Counted from the first letter of the stretch, positions 8,400 through 18,720 are shown. The stretch: 64,000 nt of DNA from Niallia alba (GCF_012933555.1 NZ_JABBPK010000001.1:4814001-4878000), one strand, 5' to 3'. The notes: a model not told the origin generated them from the letters alone. A program made the numbers and translations.

Positions 8400-9803
8400 A
8401 TGGATATGATTTTTCTATCGCGTTTGCAATTTGCTTCAACAACCATTTTCCATTTTTTATTCGTGCCTATCTCTATTGGATTAGTATTTATTATCGCAAT
8501 CATGGAATCTTTTTATGTGAAAACAGGCAATGAAGAATACAAAAAAATGGCTAAGTTTTGGGGTAAATTATTTTTAATAAACTTTGTTATTGGTATCGTT
8601 ACAGGGATTCTTCAAGAATTCCAATTTGGAATGAACTGGTCTAATTATTCTCGCTTTGTTGGTGATGTTTTTGGTGCACCACTTGCGATTGAGGCATTGC
8701 TTGCTTTCTTTATGGAAAGTACTTTTATTGGACTATGGATATTCGGCTGGGACCGTTTATCAAAAAAAGTCCATTTAGCCTGTATTTGGTTAACTGCATT
8801 TGGAACAACTATGTCTGCTTTCTGGATTTTAGCAGCAAATAGCTTTATGCAACGTCCAGTGGGATTTGAGATTAATAATGGTCGAGCAGAAATGAATGAT
8901 TTCTTTGCCCTTATTACCAATGGTCAAGTACTTGTTGAATTCCCTCATACAGTGTTTGCAGCATTAGCTACTGGCGCATTTTTAGTTTGTGGGATTAGTG
9001 CCATTAAATTATTAGGAAAAAAAGATGTGGATTTCTTTAAAAAATCCTTTCAAATCGGTATTACTGTTGCATTAAGTGCTACTTTTTTAACACTTGTTGC
9101 AGGGCATGCCCAAGCACAATTTTTGGTAGAAACACAGCCAATGAAAATGGCTGCAAGTGAAGGTTTATGGGAAAACAGTGAAGATCCAGCACCGTGGACC
9201 GTTTTTGCCAATATCGATGTAGAAAATAAACAAAATAGTGCTGAACTGAAAATCCCTTATCTACTAAGCATTCTTTCTTATAATACATTAGATGGAAGTG
9301 TCAAAGGGATGAATGAACTGCAAGCAGAGTATGTTCAACAATATGGGGATGGCAATTATATCCCTCCCGTTAAAACTACTTTCTGGAGTTTCCGCATAAT
9401 GGTTGCAGCAGGAGTAGCGATGATTCTCCTTGGAATTTATGGCGTATTTCTAGCTTGGAAAAAGAAATTAGTATCTAAACCAAATACATGGTTCTATCGT
9501 TTAATGGTCGCAGGTATTTCTCTACCTTTTATCGCCAACACTTCTGGATGGATTATGACAGAGATTGGCAGACAGCCATGGACAGTTTTTGGATTAATGA
9601 AAACAGAAGATAGTATTTCCCCAAGCGTTTCAGCTGGGCAAGTATTATTCTCTATTATTTCATTCTGTACAATTTATGCAATCTTAGGCGCTATCATGGT
9701 TTACTTATATGTAAAAGTTATAAAAAAAGGGCCATATATGATGGAAAAAGAAGACGAAAAAGTAACGAATGACCCGTTTGCGAAGGAGGGTTTCCATGTT
9801 TGA
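8400..9803 (+). CDS. cydA: Cytochrome bd ubiquinol/menaquinol oxidase subunit I
   Basis: A 467-residue membrane subunit of cytochrome bd, which reduces O2 to water using quinol and keeps respiration going at low oxygen. The N-terminus MDMIFLSRLQFASTTIFHFLF carries the high-spin haem b595 His (about residue 18), GHAQAQF marks the middle, and GRQPWTVFG precedes the last helices. The Q-loop is short, as in Firmicutes. It is the first gene of cydABDC. It ends 8 bases inside cydB, so the two are translationally coupled. Confidence 0.96.
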   Translation: MDMIFLSRLQFASTTIFHFLFVPISIGLVFIIAIMESFYVKTGNEEYKKMAKFWGKLFLINFVIGIVTGILQEFQFGMNWSNYSRFVGDVFGAPLAIEALLAFFMESTFIGLWIFGWDRLSKKVHLACIWLTAFGTTMSAFWILAANSFMQRPVGFEINNGRAEMNDFFALITNGQVLVEFPHTVFAALATGAFLVCGISAIKLLGKKDVDFFKKSFQIGITVALSATFLTLVAGHAQAQFLVETQPMKMAASEGLWENSEDPAPWTVFANIDVENKQNSAELKIPYLLSILSYNTLDGSVKGMNELQAEYVQQYGDGNYIPPVKTTFWSFRIMVAAGVAMILLGIYGVFLAWKKKLVSKPNTWFYRLMVAGISLPFIANTSGWIMTEIGRQPWTVFGLMKTEDSISPSVSAGQVLFSIISFCTIYAILGAIMVYLYVKVIKKGPYMMEKEDEKVTNDPFAKEGFHV

Positions 9804-10812
9804 GTTAAATGTCCTTTGGTTTATCTTAGTCGCTGTCTTGTTTATTGGATTCTTCTTCTTAGAAGGTTTTGATTTTGGTGTGGGAATGTCAACAAAGCTT
9901 TTAGCAAAAAATGACCTAGAAAAACGAATACTCATTAACTCCATCGGTCCTTATTGGGATGCGAATGAAGTATGGTTAATTACTGCAGGAGGTGCCATGT
10001 TTGCGGCATTCCCTCATTGGTACGCTACGATGTTTAGTGGATTTTATACACCACTTGTAGTTGTTTTATTGGCATTAATTGTTCGGGCTACAGGATTTGA
10101 ATTCCGTGCAAAAGATAGTCACCCTACATGGAAAAAGGCGTGGGATGTCTGTATTTTCTTAGGCAGCTTCCTTCCTCCTTTATTATTTGGAGTCGTCTTC
10201 GCTTGCTTTATGCAGGGACTACCAATTGATGAAAACATGGAATTAAAAGCCGGTTTCTTCGATATTGTAAACTACTATACATTAACAGGTGGTCTTACAG
10301 TGCTTGTCCTTTGTCTTGTACATGGATTAGTATTTACAACATTACGTACTGTCGGAGATTTACGCGAAAGAGCGCGCAATTTAGCACAAAAACTTCTACC
10401 TTTACTAGGTATCTTGTTAACTCTGTTTTCTGCGTTAACCTATATTAAAACAGATATTTTCCAAGAGCGCGGCTTAATCCTTTCCTTTATTTTCTCATTA
10501 GGGGTTATTGCCTTTGTCGTTGGCGGATTCTTTATTTCTCGAAAAATGGATGGTTGGGCTTTTGGAATGACAGGTGCAGTTATCGCCTTATCCTTCGCCT
10601 CCATTTTCATCGGCTTATTCCCTAGAGTAATGGTAAGTTCCATCAATGATGCATTTAGCTTAACCATTCACAACGCGGCTTCCGGTCATTACTCTTTAAA
10701 AGTGATGACAATTGTAGCACTAACTCTTCTGCCATTTGTTTTAGGCTATCAGATTTGGAGCTATATTGTTTTCCGGAAACGTATTACTGAGAAGTCCCAT
10801 TTAGAATACTGA
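9796..10812 (+). CDS. cydB: Cytochrome bd oxidase subunit II
   Basis: A 338-residue multispanning partner of CydA. The N-terminal FFFLEGFDFGVGMSTKLL and the motif GPYWDANEVWLITAGGAMF are diagnostic of CydB. The ATG at 9796 is chosen over the longer frame because AAGGAGGG lies 6-7 bases before it and the encoded MFELNVLWF is the usual CydB start. It overlaps cydA by 8 bases and cydD by one (TGATG). Confidence 0.96.
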   Translation: MFELNVLWFILVAVLFIGFFFLEGFDFGVGMSTKLLAKNDLEKRILINSIGPYWDANEVWLITAGGAMFAAFPHWYATMFSGFYTPLVVVLLALIVRATGFEFRAKDSHPTWKKAWDVCIFLGSFLPPLLFGVVFACFMQGLPIDENMELKAGFFDIVNYYTLTGGLTVLVLCLVHGLVFTTLRTVGDLRERARNLAQKLLPLLGILLTLFSALTYIKTDIFQERGLILSFIFSLGVIAFVVGGFFISRKMDGWAFGMTGAVIALSFASIFIGLFPRVMVSSINDAFSLTIHNAASGHYSLKVMTIVALTLLPFVLGYQIWSYIVFRKRITEKSHLEY

Positions 10813-12512
10813 TGGATAAAAATCTTTTAAAACTTAATGGGATCAAGCCGATTCTCGCGATTATAGGAATATTAACAATTGTGGAAGGAGCTGCTATTAT
10901 TCTGCAGGCCAAATGGCTTGCAGAAATAATAGCCTCTTTATATAACGGGGCAACCTTTCAAGAGCAGTATGTAAAAATCATATTGTTCTTATTAGCTTTT
11001 CTAGGGCGACACTTTTTACACACTATCCAGCAAAACATTGCTACTAATTTTGCGGAAAAGACAAGTAAGGAACTTCGTTTTCACTTAATGCAAAAACTGT
11101 TTGAACTTGGACCTAAATTCACTAAAAAACAGGGAAGTGGAAACATTGCTACACTTGTACTCGAAGGAGTAACTCAATATAGAACCTATTTGGAACTTTT
11201 TTTACCAAGAATGCTTGCTACAGGCGTTATTCCTGGCATGATTATTCTATATGTATATTGGAATGATTGGCTTTCAGGTGTAATTCTAACAGTTACAATG
11301 CCGATTTTAATAGGATTCTTAATTCTTGTTGGTATGGCAGCTAGCAGCCAAATGAATCGACAGCTTGCCACATACAAAATATTATCTAATCACTTCTTAG
11401 ATTCTTTAAGAGGTCTAGAAACACTGAAATTTTTGGGAAGAAGCAAACAGCATAGCGGAAATATTGAAAAGGTTAGCGAACAATATCGTGGGGCAACAAT
11501 GAAAACCTTAAGATTAGCGTTTTTATCTTCCTTCTCCTTAGACTTCTTTACCTCTCTTTCTGTGGCTGTTGTAGCAGTAAATTTAGGTTTGCGCTTAATA
11601 AATGGTGATTTAGTTTTATTGCCTGCCTTAATGATTTTAATTTTGGCACCAGAATTTTTCCTGCCTGTCCGAATGGTCGGAGCGGATTATCATGCAACAT
11701 TGGACGGAAAGGAAGCCGGGGAAGCAACTCAGGAAATTATTCAAACTCCGAACCGTATACAGGAAAATGAGCTATCTATTTCTTTAGGAAACAATCCATG
11801 CTTATCCTTTGATCGTGTATCATTTCAACATTATCCTGAAGAAGAAATAACATTAAAAAATCTTTCCTTTACGATTGATGGCTATAAGAAAATTGGGATT
11901 GTTGGCGAAAGTGGTGCAGGCAAATCTACACTTATTGACCTGCTAAGTGGTTTTTCAGAGCATTGCGGAGGAACGATTTCTTTGAATGGCTCTCCCTTAT
12001 CTAGTCTTATGACAGATGAATGGAGACAGCTGACTACCTATATCCCGCAGTCTCCTTATATCTTTAGCATGTCTTTAAGAGAGAATATTGCCTTTTACCA
12101 TCCAAATGCTTCCGATGAAGAAATTATCCAAGCATTAAAAGCAACTGGTTTACATGACATTTTCACTACTTTCCCTAATGGTTTAGATGAACTATTAGGA
12201 GATGGAGGAAGGAATTTAAGTGGTGGGCAAGAACAAAGAATTGCATTAGCAAGAGCTTTCTTAACCAACCGAAAAATCATGCTGTTAGATGAACCTACCT
12301 CCCATTTAGATATTGAAACCGAATTTGAATTAAAAGAAACGATGCTTCCTTTATTTACTAAAAAACTAGTATTCCTAGCGACTCATCGGCTTCATTGGAT
12401 GAAAGAGATGGATTCTATTATCGTCATGAATCAAGGCTCCATTGTAGAAATAGGCACACATGCAGAACTAATTGCAGCTAAAGGTTATTATTATAAGCTA
12501 TTACAACAGTAA
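10812..12512 (+). CDS. cydD: Cysteine/glutathione ABC exporter, CydD subunit
   Basis: A 566-residue fused membrane/ATPase half transporter needed for assembly of cytochrome bd; the CydDC heterodimer moves reductant (thiols) and haem-linked factors. Six helices occupy roughly residues 10-300. Walker A GESGAGKST (about 366-374), signature LSGGQEQR (about 470), and Walker B MLLDEPTSHLD follow. It starts on the last base of cydB and is followed after 15 bases by cydC, so the operon is cydABDC as in B. subtilis. Confidence 0.94.
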   Translation: MDKNLLKLNGIKPILAIIGILTIVEGAAIILQAKWLAEIIASLYNGATFQEQYVKIILFLLAFLGRHFLHTIQQNIATNFAEKTSKELRFHLMQKLFELGPKFTKKQGSGNIATLVLEGVTQYRTYLELFLPRMLATGVIPGMIILYVYWNDWLSGVILTVTMPILIGFLILVGMAASSQMNRQLATYKILSNHFLDSLRGLETLKFLGRSKQHSGNIEKVSEQYRGATMKTLRLAFLSSFSLDFFTSLSVAVVAVNLGLRLINGDLVLLPALMILILAPEFFLPVRMVGADYHATLDGKEAGEATQEIIQTPNRIQENELSISLGNNPCLSFDRVSFQHYPEEEITLKNLSFTIDGYKKIGIVGESGAGKSTLIDLLSGFSEHCGGTISLNGSPLSSLMTDEWRQLTTYIPQSPYIFSMSLRENIAFYHPNASDEEIIQALKATGLHDIFTTFPNGLDELLGDGGRNLSGGQEQRIALARAFLTNRKIMLLDEPTSHLDIETEFELKETMLPLFTKKLVFLATHRLHWMKEMDSIIVMNQGSIVEIGTHAELIAAKGYYYKLLQQ

Positions 12513-12527
12513 GGAGGATGACTTAAG

Positions 12528-14252
12528 TTGAATGAAAATAAATGGATTTCTCCATTTCTAAAAGCAAATAGTGGTCGAATTATCTTAATTCTTTTCTTGA
12601 GCATCCTCGCTTTACTTACAGCTGCGATGCTCACCTTTACCTCTGGCTACCTTATTTCCAAATCAGCCATTCCAGTCGAGAATATTTTAATGGTTTATGT
12701 GCCGATTGTCGGCGTAAGAACCTTTGGTATTAGTCGGGCAGTCTTTAGCTATCTAGAGAAATTAGCCGGGCACCATACCGTTCTCCGTATTTTATCAGAG
12801 ATGCGGATAAAGCTATATCGAATATTAGAACCACAAGCTTTGTTTTTAAAAAGTAGATTTAAAGTTGGCGATATGCTAGGAATTCTTTCTGATGACATTG
12901 AGAAGCTGCAAAATATTTATTTACGAACTATTTTCCCAACTTTTGCAACATCTGTTCTGTATATCATTGTTGTCTGTGCTATTGGCATACTCGATATTCC
13001 TTTTGCCTTACTTATGGCACTTTATTTGGGATTGTTATTATTCGTCTTCCCTATTCTTTCTCTCGTGCTTATGCGCAAAAAACAAAGGGAATTTAAGCAA
13101 AGAAGAAATGGACTATATCAAAAGTTAACAGATAACATTTTAGGAATTAGCGACTGGGTTATCAGTGGTCGTTCGAAGAACTTTATAGATGAGTATGAAA
13201 AAGAGGAAGTAATTGTCGCACAAATTAATCATAAGCTTGTTCAATTTACTCGTTGGCGAAACTTTGCTTCTCAAGCGGTCGCTGCACTAATTATCCTTTC
13301 TCTCGTGTTTTGGTCTAGTCAACAATATATCGACGGGGCTATCCCTGTTACATTGATTGCTGCTATTATTCTGGTTTCCTTACCAATCCTTGACGCCTTT
13401 TTAGTCGTTTCGGATGCATTTGAAAAGTTACCAGCCTACCAAGATTCGTTAGCAAGACTTAAAAAATTAGAGGCTCCTGAGCAAAAAAACAAAAACATAC
13501 GACCAGTAATCGAGACAAATAAGGTGGATATTCAAGTTAATCAAATTTCGTACCGATATGATCGAGAAAAAGCACTATCCCTATCCAATGTATGCTTAGA
13601 CATTCCACAAGGGAAAAAAATTGCCGTAATCGGACGAAGTGGTGCTGGTAAGTCAACTTTACTGAAACTAATCCAAGGAGTAATCCAACCGACTGAAGGA
13701 AGTATCACATACAATGACGAAGCAACGGCTTCCTTTCAAGAGGATACTTCTTCGATTATTTCTGTACTCAATCAAACACCTCATTTGTTTGCGACAACAT
13801 TACGAAATAATATTCTACTAGGCGTTGAAGAAGCAACGGAAGAAGAAATAACAAAAGCGGTTAAATTAGCTCAATTAGAAGAGTTAGTTGCCTCCTTACC
13901 GAACGGATTGGATACTTTTATGGAGGAAACAGGACAACGTTTTTCTGGCGGAGAGAGACAAAGAGTAGCATTAGCTAGAATATTACTCCAAAGAACTCCT
14001 ATCGTTCTTATGGATGAACCGAATGCCAGCCTTGATCCAAAGACAGAAAAAGCCTTACTTAAAACAATCTTTAGCTCACTAGAAGGAAAAACATTGATCT
14101 GGATTACCCATCATCTCGTAGGCGTTGAAGAGATGGATGAGATCATTTTTATGGCTCACGGCAAAATTGTGCTTAGAGGAACTCACCATGATCTGCTTGC
14201 AACAAGTAGCCGTTACCAGCAATTATATGCTTTAGATCATCCAGAATACTGA
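12528..14252 (+). CDS. cydC: Cysteine/glutathione ABC exporter, CydC subunit
   Basis: The 574-residue partner of CydD with the same membrane-then-ATPase layout. The membrane domain covers residues 15-310; Walker A is GRSGAGKST (about 368), the signature FSGGERQR (about 470), and Walker B VLMDEPNASLD. The start is TTG at 12528, preceded by AAGGAGGA with an 8-base gap; no ATG fits better. A strong terminator 6 bases after the stop closes the operon. Confidence 0.94.
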   Translation: MNENKWISPFLKANSGRIILILFLSILALLTAAMLTFTSGYLISKSAIPVENILMVYVPIVGVRTFGISRAVFSYLEKLAGHHTVLRILSEMRIKLYRILEPQALFLKSRFKVGDMLGILSDDIEKLQNIYLRTIFPTFATSVLYIIVVCAIGILDIPFALLMALYLGLLLFVFPILSLVLMRKKQREFKQRRNGLYQKLTDNILGISDWVISGRSKNFIDEYEKEEVIVAQINHKLVQFTRWRNFASQAVAALIILSLVFWSSQQYIDGAIPVTLIAAIILVSLPILDAFLVVSDAFEKLPAYQDSLARLKKLEAPEQKNKNIRPVIETNKVDIQVNQISYRYDREKALSLSNVCLDIPQGKKIAVIGRSGAGKSTLLKLIQGVIQPTEGSITYNDEATASFQEDTSSIISVLNQTPHLFATTLRNNILLGVEEATEEEITKAVKLAQLEELVASLPNGLDTFMEETGQRFSGGERQRVALARILLQRTPIVLMDEPNASLDPKTEKALLKTIFSSLEGKTLIWITHHLVGVEEMDEIIFMAHGKIVLRGTHHDLLATSSRYQQLYALDHPEY

Positions 14253-14257
14253 TGGAT

Positions 14258-14290
14258 AAAAGGCGATCTTCGTTATGAAGATTGCCTTTT
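14258..14290 (+). terminator. Intrinsic terminator of cydABDC
   Basis: AAAAGGCGATCTTC pairs with GAAGATTGCCTTTT around a GTTAT loop, followed by ATCTATATTATT. Placed right after the cydC stop. Confidence 0.85.
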
Positions 14291-14321
14291 ATCTATATTA
14301 TTGGTTTTGGCTTGCTTTTCC

Positions 14322-14500
14322 GTTACCTTTTCGCTCTTTGATTCTTGCAAAAGGGCTTTGCGGCTTCCTCTCTGTTACCTTTTCAATCTTGGATTCCTGC
14401 AAAAGGGCTCTGAGACTTTCTCTCTATTACCTTTTTACTCTTGGATTCCTGCAAAAGGGCTCTGAGACTTTCTCTCTGTTACCTTTTTACTCTTGAATTC
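14322..14500. repeat. 52-bp tandem repeat array, left part
   Basis: Units start at 14322, 14374, 14426 and 14478, an exact 52-base spacing. Each begins GTTACCTTTT and contains GATTCCTGCAAAAGGGCT. The fourth unit is cut after 23 bases by the IS256-family element and resumes at 16036. Confidence 0.88.
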
Positions 14501-16035
14501 GATTAAGTCCATATAATTGTGTAAAAAGAAAGAGTCATTTTATTCTATCTTGTCTACAATGTTTAACAAGGACGAAAAACATAGAAAAGAGAGGAATAAA
14601 ATGACTCAATTACAGTTTACCCTGGATATTAATCTTTTAAAAGAATCCGTAATAAATTCTAATATGGAAGCAGTTATGAAATCTTCTATCGTTTTAGTAC
14701 TAAATGAACTTATGGAGAAAGAGCGTGACCAGTATCTAAATGCCACTTCTTATGAACGTTCTGCCGACCGACGTGATTACCGCAACGGCTATTATGAGCG
14801 TGAATTGATGCTTAATATTGGAAAGATAAAGTTACGTGTTCCTCGTACAAGAGAAGGACACTTTTCGCCTTCCATATTTGAGCGGTTTTCACGTGTCGAT
14901 CAAGCCCTAACGCTCTCTATGTTAGAAATGGTCGTAAATGGCGTCTCAACTAGAAAGGTAACCAACATTGTAGAACAACTTTGTGGGGAGAGCGTATCTA
15001 AGTCTTTTGTTTCCTCCTTGACAGAAAAGCTAGATCCCATTGTAATTAAGTGGGCTAACCGTCCTATCAATGTGGAGTATTTTCCATATCTCTATGCAGA
15101 TGCCATGTATATTAAAGTTCGAGAACACAATAAAGTCGTATCGAAGGCTGTCTATATTATGACAGGTATGAATGAAAAGAAAAAACGGGAGATTATTGGG
15201 TTAAAGATAGATCATGTTGAGAGTTTTGAAGCTTGGAAAGGCTTTTTCTAGGACTTAAAAGCGCGTGGTTTACAATCTCCAAAATTAGTGATTTCTGATG
15301 CCCACGCTGGACTAAGGAAAGCAATTGAACGTGAATTCATCGGATCTTCTTGGCAACGCTGTACAGTTCATTTCAAACGGAATATTATTGAAAAACTGCC
15401 GAAAAACAACAGTAAACAAGTCATCGCAGATATCCGTAAAATCTATCATGCCATTTCTTCAGACGAAGCTAGAAAGTTCAAGAATGATTTTGTTTCAACC
15501 TATAAAGAAAACCCAAAAATACAACGAGCGATAGACATATTAGAAGAGGGTTTTGAAGATTCAATTCAGTACTTTAATGAACCAGAAAAATACCACTTAC
15601 ACCTAACGAGTACTAATTCATTAGAACGATTGAATCAAGAGATTAGAAGACGAGAGAAGGTAATACGAATTTTTCCAAATACCCAATCTGCTTTTCGTCT
15701 TATTGGTGCACTTTTAATGGAAAATGAAAATTTGAAATTAAACAGAAGAAGATAGTGGACGAAGACTTCTTAAAGAAGTGGAAATGATATCGAAACTTGA
15801 CATGGAGCCTCTGCAGGTCTGCTTTACCAGCCAGAGGGTCAAGAACTTAATACTTCTGCCCTGCCCAATCAGGCTAGCACACCTGCCTCTCCATATAAAG
15901 TTTCTAGAATAGATTATCTATGATAATTTTGTGCTATTTCGAAATTCCCTTTTGCCTTCTTACCTAGAATTAAAAGAAACTAAATTAAGTTGTAACATTG
16001 TAGCTAAAGAATTTACACATTATTTCGGACTTGAC
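14501..16035 (+). mobile_element. IS256-family insertion sequence
   Basis: A 1535-bp element. The left end GATTAAGTCCATATAATTGTG and the inverted right end (GTCAAGTCCGAAATAATGTG, read on the minus strand) match the IS256 terminal repeat pattern. The flanks carry the direct repeat TCTTGAATTC (14491-14500 and 16036-16045), of which 8-9 bases are the target duplication. It landed inside a 52-bp tandem array. The transposase has an internal stop, so the copy is probably not self-mobile. Confidence 0.88.
14601..15755 (+). pseudogene. IS256-family transposase with internal TAG
   Basis: A DDE transposase (Transposase_mut family) of about 384 codons. A TAG at 15249-15251 replaces what is usually a Gln codon in the context WKxFF-x-DLKARG, and the frame continues unbroken to 15755. 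The catalytic residues remain: Asp near 166 (YADAMYI), Asp near 232 (ISDAHAG) and Glu near 340 (NSLERLN). ATG 14601 is chosen since an AGAGAGGA site precedes it and MTQLQFTLD is the familiar start. Confidence 0.9.
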
Positions 16036-16112
16036 TCTTGAATTCCTGCAAAAGGGCTTTGAGACTTCCTCTCTGTTACCTTTTTACTCTTGGATTCCTG
16101 CAAAAGGGCTTT
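16036..16112. repeat. 52-bp tandem repeat array, right part
   Basis: The array interrupted at 14500 continues here with ATTCCTGCAAAAGGGCT, GTTACCTTTTTACTC and a final ATTCCTGCAAAAGGGCTTTG. Joining both sides restores the 52-base phase. Confidence 0.85.
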
Positions 16113-16189
16113 GAAATCCCCCATCAATTTCTCTCTCACTTCAACAAACGCTCTCTATCCCTTTCAGATGACCTACAATCGTAATATCA

Positions 16190-17089
16190 TTAAGTTGTTA
16201 CCATCTGTCCTCCATTTACATGAATAACTTCCCCCGTTGCATACATAGAGTCGTCTGATGCTAAATACACATATGCTGGGGCAAGCTCAAATGGCTGCCC
16301 TGCTCTTTTGGCTGGTGAGTCGGTACCGAATTTCATCACTTTCTTTTCGGAGAAGCTTCCAGTAATTAACGGTGTCCAGAAAGAGCCTGGAGCAATCGCA
16401 TTTACTCTTATTTTCTTCTCCACTAAGGAAAGAGCTAAGGATCTAGTTAATGTAACTACAGCACCTTTCGTAGAAGAATAATCAATTAGTTCTTTAAAGC
16501 CATTATATGCGGTAATCGAAGCTGTATTAATAATCGAGCTTCCTGCCTTTAGATAAGGCAGCACCGCTTTAATTAAGTAAAAATAGGAAAAAACATTTGT
16601 TTTGAATGTATGTTCTAATTGTTCATTGGAGATATCTAATATACTCTTTTTTACATATTGCACAGCATGATTATTGACAAGGACATCAATTTTACCAAAA
16701 CGTTCCAATGTTTTACGAACAACTAAAGTAGAATTTGTTTCTATCGTCAAATCAGCAGGAATTAGTAAACATTCTCCACCTAACTCTCTAATCCTTTGTT
16801 CCGTTTCCTCTGCGTCACGGTGTTCGTTTAAATAAACGATGACTACCTTTGCACCTTCTTTTACAAAAGCATAAGAAGCCGCTCTTCCAATTCCACTATC
16901 TCCGCCGGTAACGATAGCTACCTTTCCTTTAAGTTTATCGCTCCCTTTATAATGTGGATTTTCAGAAATAGGGCGTGGATTCATGACATATTCAAACCCA
17001 GGCATTCTATCTTGATGCTGGGGTGGAAATGCAATTGGTACATCCCTCGTTTCTTTTTTATGACCGTAATAAGGATATTCTGGATACAT
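16190..17089 (-). CDS. SDR family oxidoreductase (YhxC/YdaD/GspT39-like)
   Basis: A 299-residue short-chain dehydrogenase with an extended N-terminus. Cofactor motif TGGDSGIG is at about 61-68, the NNHA motif near 137, and the catalytic YSSTK (Tyr about 203, Lys about 207). The N-terminal Pro/His-rich segment ending in GFEYVMNPRPISENPHYKGS is characteristic of the general-stress SDRs of Bacillus (YdaD/YhdF/YhxC), which use NAD(P) on unknown alcohols or aldehydes. ATG 17089 is preferred to 17113 because AAGGAGGG is 7 bases upstream of it. Confidence 0.9.
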   Translation of the reverse strand: MYPEYPYYGHKKETRDVPIAFPPQHQDRMPGFEYVMNPRPISENPHYKGSDKLKGKVAIVTGGDSGIGRAASYAFVKEGAKVVIVYLNEHRDAEETEQRIRELGGECLLIPADLTIETNSTLVVRKTLERFGKIDVLVNNHAVQYVKKSILDISNEQLEHTFKTNVFSYFYLIKAVLPYLKAGSSIINTASITAYNGFKELIDYSSTKGAVVTLTRSLALSLVEKKIRVNAIAPGSFWTPLITGSFSEKKVMKFGTDSPAKRAGQPFELAPAYVYLASDDSMYATGEVIHVNGGQMVTT

Positions 17090-17238
17090 TCCATTCCCTC
17101 CTTCTCTAGGCAATTATCTTTGATAACATATGCAAGGAGGAAAAAAAGGTGCCCACAACCTTATTTTCTGTATATTCAAACTTCTTTATTTTGTATATAA
17201 TAAATACAAAATAAATTCTGATAAAAGAGGAAATATAT

Positions 17239-18162
17239 ATGAAACGAAAGTCTATTGGGATATTCCTTGTCTTAACTGCTGCAATTTCCTGGGGAGTCTC
17301 TGGATCAGTAGCACAATACTTGTTTACCGAGAAACACTTTAGCACAGGTTGGCTCGTCAGTATTCGCCTTCTTACGAGCGGAGTAATTTTGCTCAGTTAT
17401 TTAGGATTAACGAAGAATAAGGACATTTGGAATATTTGGAAAAGAAGAGCGAGTGTGGGGAACATACTCATTTTTGGTCTGCTAGGAATGGCTGGTGTTC
17501 AATTTACTTATTTTGCTGCGATTGAAACAAGTAATGCCGCAACAGCAACATTACTTCAGTACTTAGCACCTGTACTTATTATTCTCTATATCGCCTTGAA
17601 AAGGAGAACTATTCCTCCCTTTCAGCATGTAATTGGGATTATCACTGCTTTATTGGGGACCTATTTTCTTGTTTCTGCAGGGCATTTTTCTACGATTTCA
17701 ATCAGACCAGAAGCTTTAGCCTGGGGGTTAAGCTCTGCCTTTTTCCTTGCTCTTTATACATTACAGCCCGCACAGCTGTTGAAAGAGTTTGGTTCCACAA
17801 TAGTTGTTGCATGGGGAATGATTATTGGAGGTCTCGGGATGTCCTTTGTCTCTCCACCTTGGGAGACGGGCGACGGGGTGTTTTCGTTTTCTTCCATTCT
17901 AGCGATCGTTTTTGTCATTTTAATTGGTACCTTAGTTGCTTTCTTTTGTTATTTAGAAAGCTTAAAACATTTGGAAGCCGCTGAGACTAGCTTATTATCT
18001 TGTGCAGAGCCGTTATCCGCAGCATTCCTTGCCGTTATCTGGTTAAAAGTCCCCTTTAGTGTTTATGAATGGATTGGAGCCTTCTTCATTTTAACTACGA
18101 TTCTTTTACTTTCTCTTAAACAAAAAAGCTCAGAAAGAAAACTAGCAGAAAAGACTATTTAA
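17239..18162 (+). CDS. EamA/DMT family transporter
   Basis: A 307-residue drug/metabolite transporter with ten predicted helices in two EamA repeats (about 5-140 and 150-290). It has the conserved AAISWG opening and a second-repeat signature near AAETSLLSCAEPLSAAFLAVIWL. Such proteins export amino acids, nucleosides or metabolites; the substrate is unknown. AAAAGAGGAAA precedes the ATG. It diverges from the SDR gene and ends at a strong terminator. Confidence 0.88.
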   Translation: MKRKSIGIFLVLTAAISWGVSGSVAQYLFTEKHFSTGWLVSIRLLTSGVILLSYLGLTKNKDIWNIWKRRASVGNILIFGLLGMAGVQFTYFAAIETSNAATATLLQYLAPVLIILYIALKRRTIPPFQHVIGIITALLGTYFLVSAGHFSTISIRPEALAWGLSSAFFLALYTLQPAQLLKEFGSTIVVAWGMIIGGLGMSFVSPPWETGDGVFSFSSILAIVFVILIGTLVAFFCYLESLKHLEAAETSLLSCAEPLSAAFLAVIWLKVPFSVYEWIGAFFILTTILLLSLKQKSSERKLAEKTI

Positions 18163-18166
18163 ATAA

Positions 18167-18218
18167 GGAGCAGCCCTAAAACCACGATGAAAAGTGTTTT
18201 CGGGCTGTTCCTTCTTTA
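18167..18218 (+). terminator. Intrinsic terminator after EamA gene
   Basis: GGAGCAGCCC (18167-18176) pairs with GGGCTGTTCC (18202-18211), then CTTCTTT. It separates the EamA gene from the convergent ybaK. Confidence 0.75.
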
Positions 18219-18240
18219 GCAAACTTTTCAAATTCCCCCC

Positions 18241-18720
18241 TTAATGAATAACCTCTTCTACTTTCGCATTCGTAACTTGAATTAAGTATTCAACTGCCAT
18301 TTCGATTTGAACACCGATTTTTCCTCCACTGATAATAATAGAGGATTGCTTGTTCACACTTGCATCCAAGATTGTCTCATACTTTTTCTTCATGCCGATT
18401 GGGGAACAGCCACCTCGAATATAGCCGGTCATTTTTTGAATATCCTTCACGGCAATCATTTCTAATTTTTTTGCGTTTACTACTTTCGCTGCCTTTTTTA
18501 AGTCAAGCTCAGCTTCAACTGGGATAACAAATACATAAATTCCGGAGCCAGCATCTTTGACCACAAGTGTTTTATACACTACTTCGATTTCTTTGCCAAT
18601 CTTGCCTGCAACGGAAATACCATCAATTTTCCCATCTTTATTTTCATAGGTATGCACACTATATGGAATCTTTTCGGCATCCAAGATTCGCATTGCATTT
18701 GTTTTAGTAATGGCCATCAT
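18241..18720 (-). CDS. ybaK: YbaK/EbsC family Cys-tRNA(Pro) deacylase
   Basis: A 159-residue trans-editing protein that hydrolyses Cys-tRNA(Pro) formed by prolyl-tRNA synthetase. The conserved Lys in EVVYKTLVV (about residue 50) and the loop GYIRGGCSPIGMKK are hallmarks of the YbaK subgroup. Length agrees with the family. AAAGGAAG sits 6 bases before the first of two adjacent ATGs. Confidence 0.9.
   Translation of the reverse strand: MMAITKTNAMRILDAEKIPYSVHTYENKDGKIDGISVAGKIGKEIEVVYKTLVVKDAGSGIYVFVIPVEAELDLKKAAKVVNAKKLEMIAVKDIQKMTGYIRGGCSPIGMKKKYETILDASVNKQSSIIISGGKIGVQIEMAVEYLIQVTNAKVEEVIH

Noticed and set aside
14275-14496. 73-aa plus-strand ORF
   Set aside because: Begins inside the cyd terminator and reads through the 52-bp repeats; repeat-derived peptide only.
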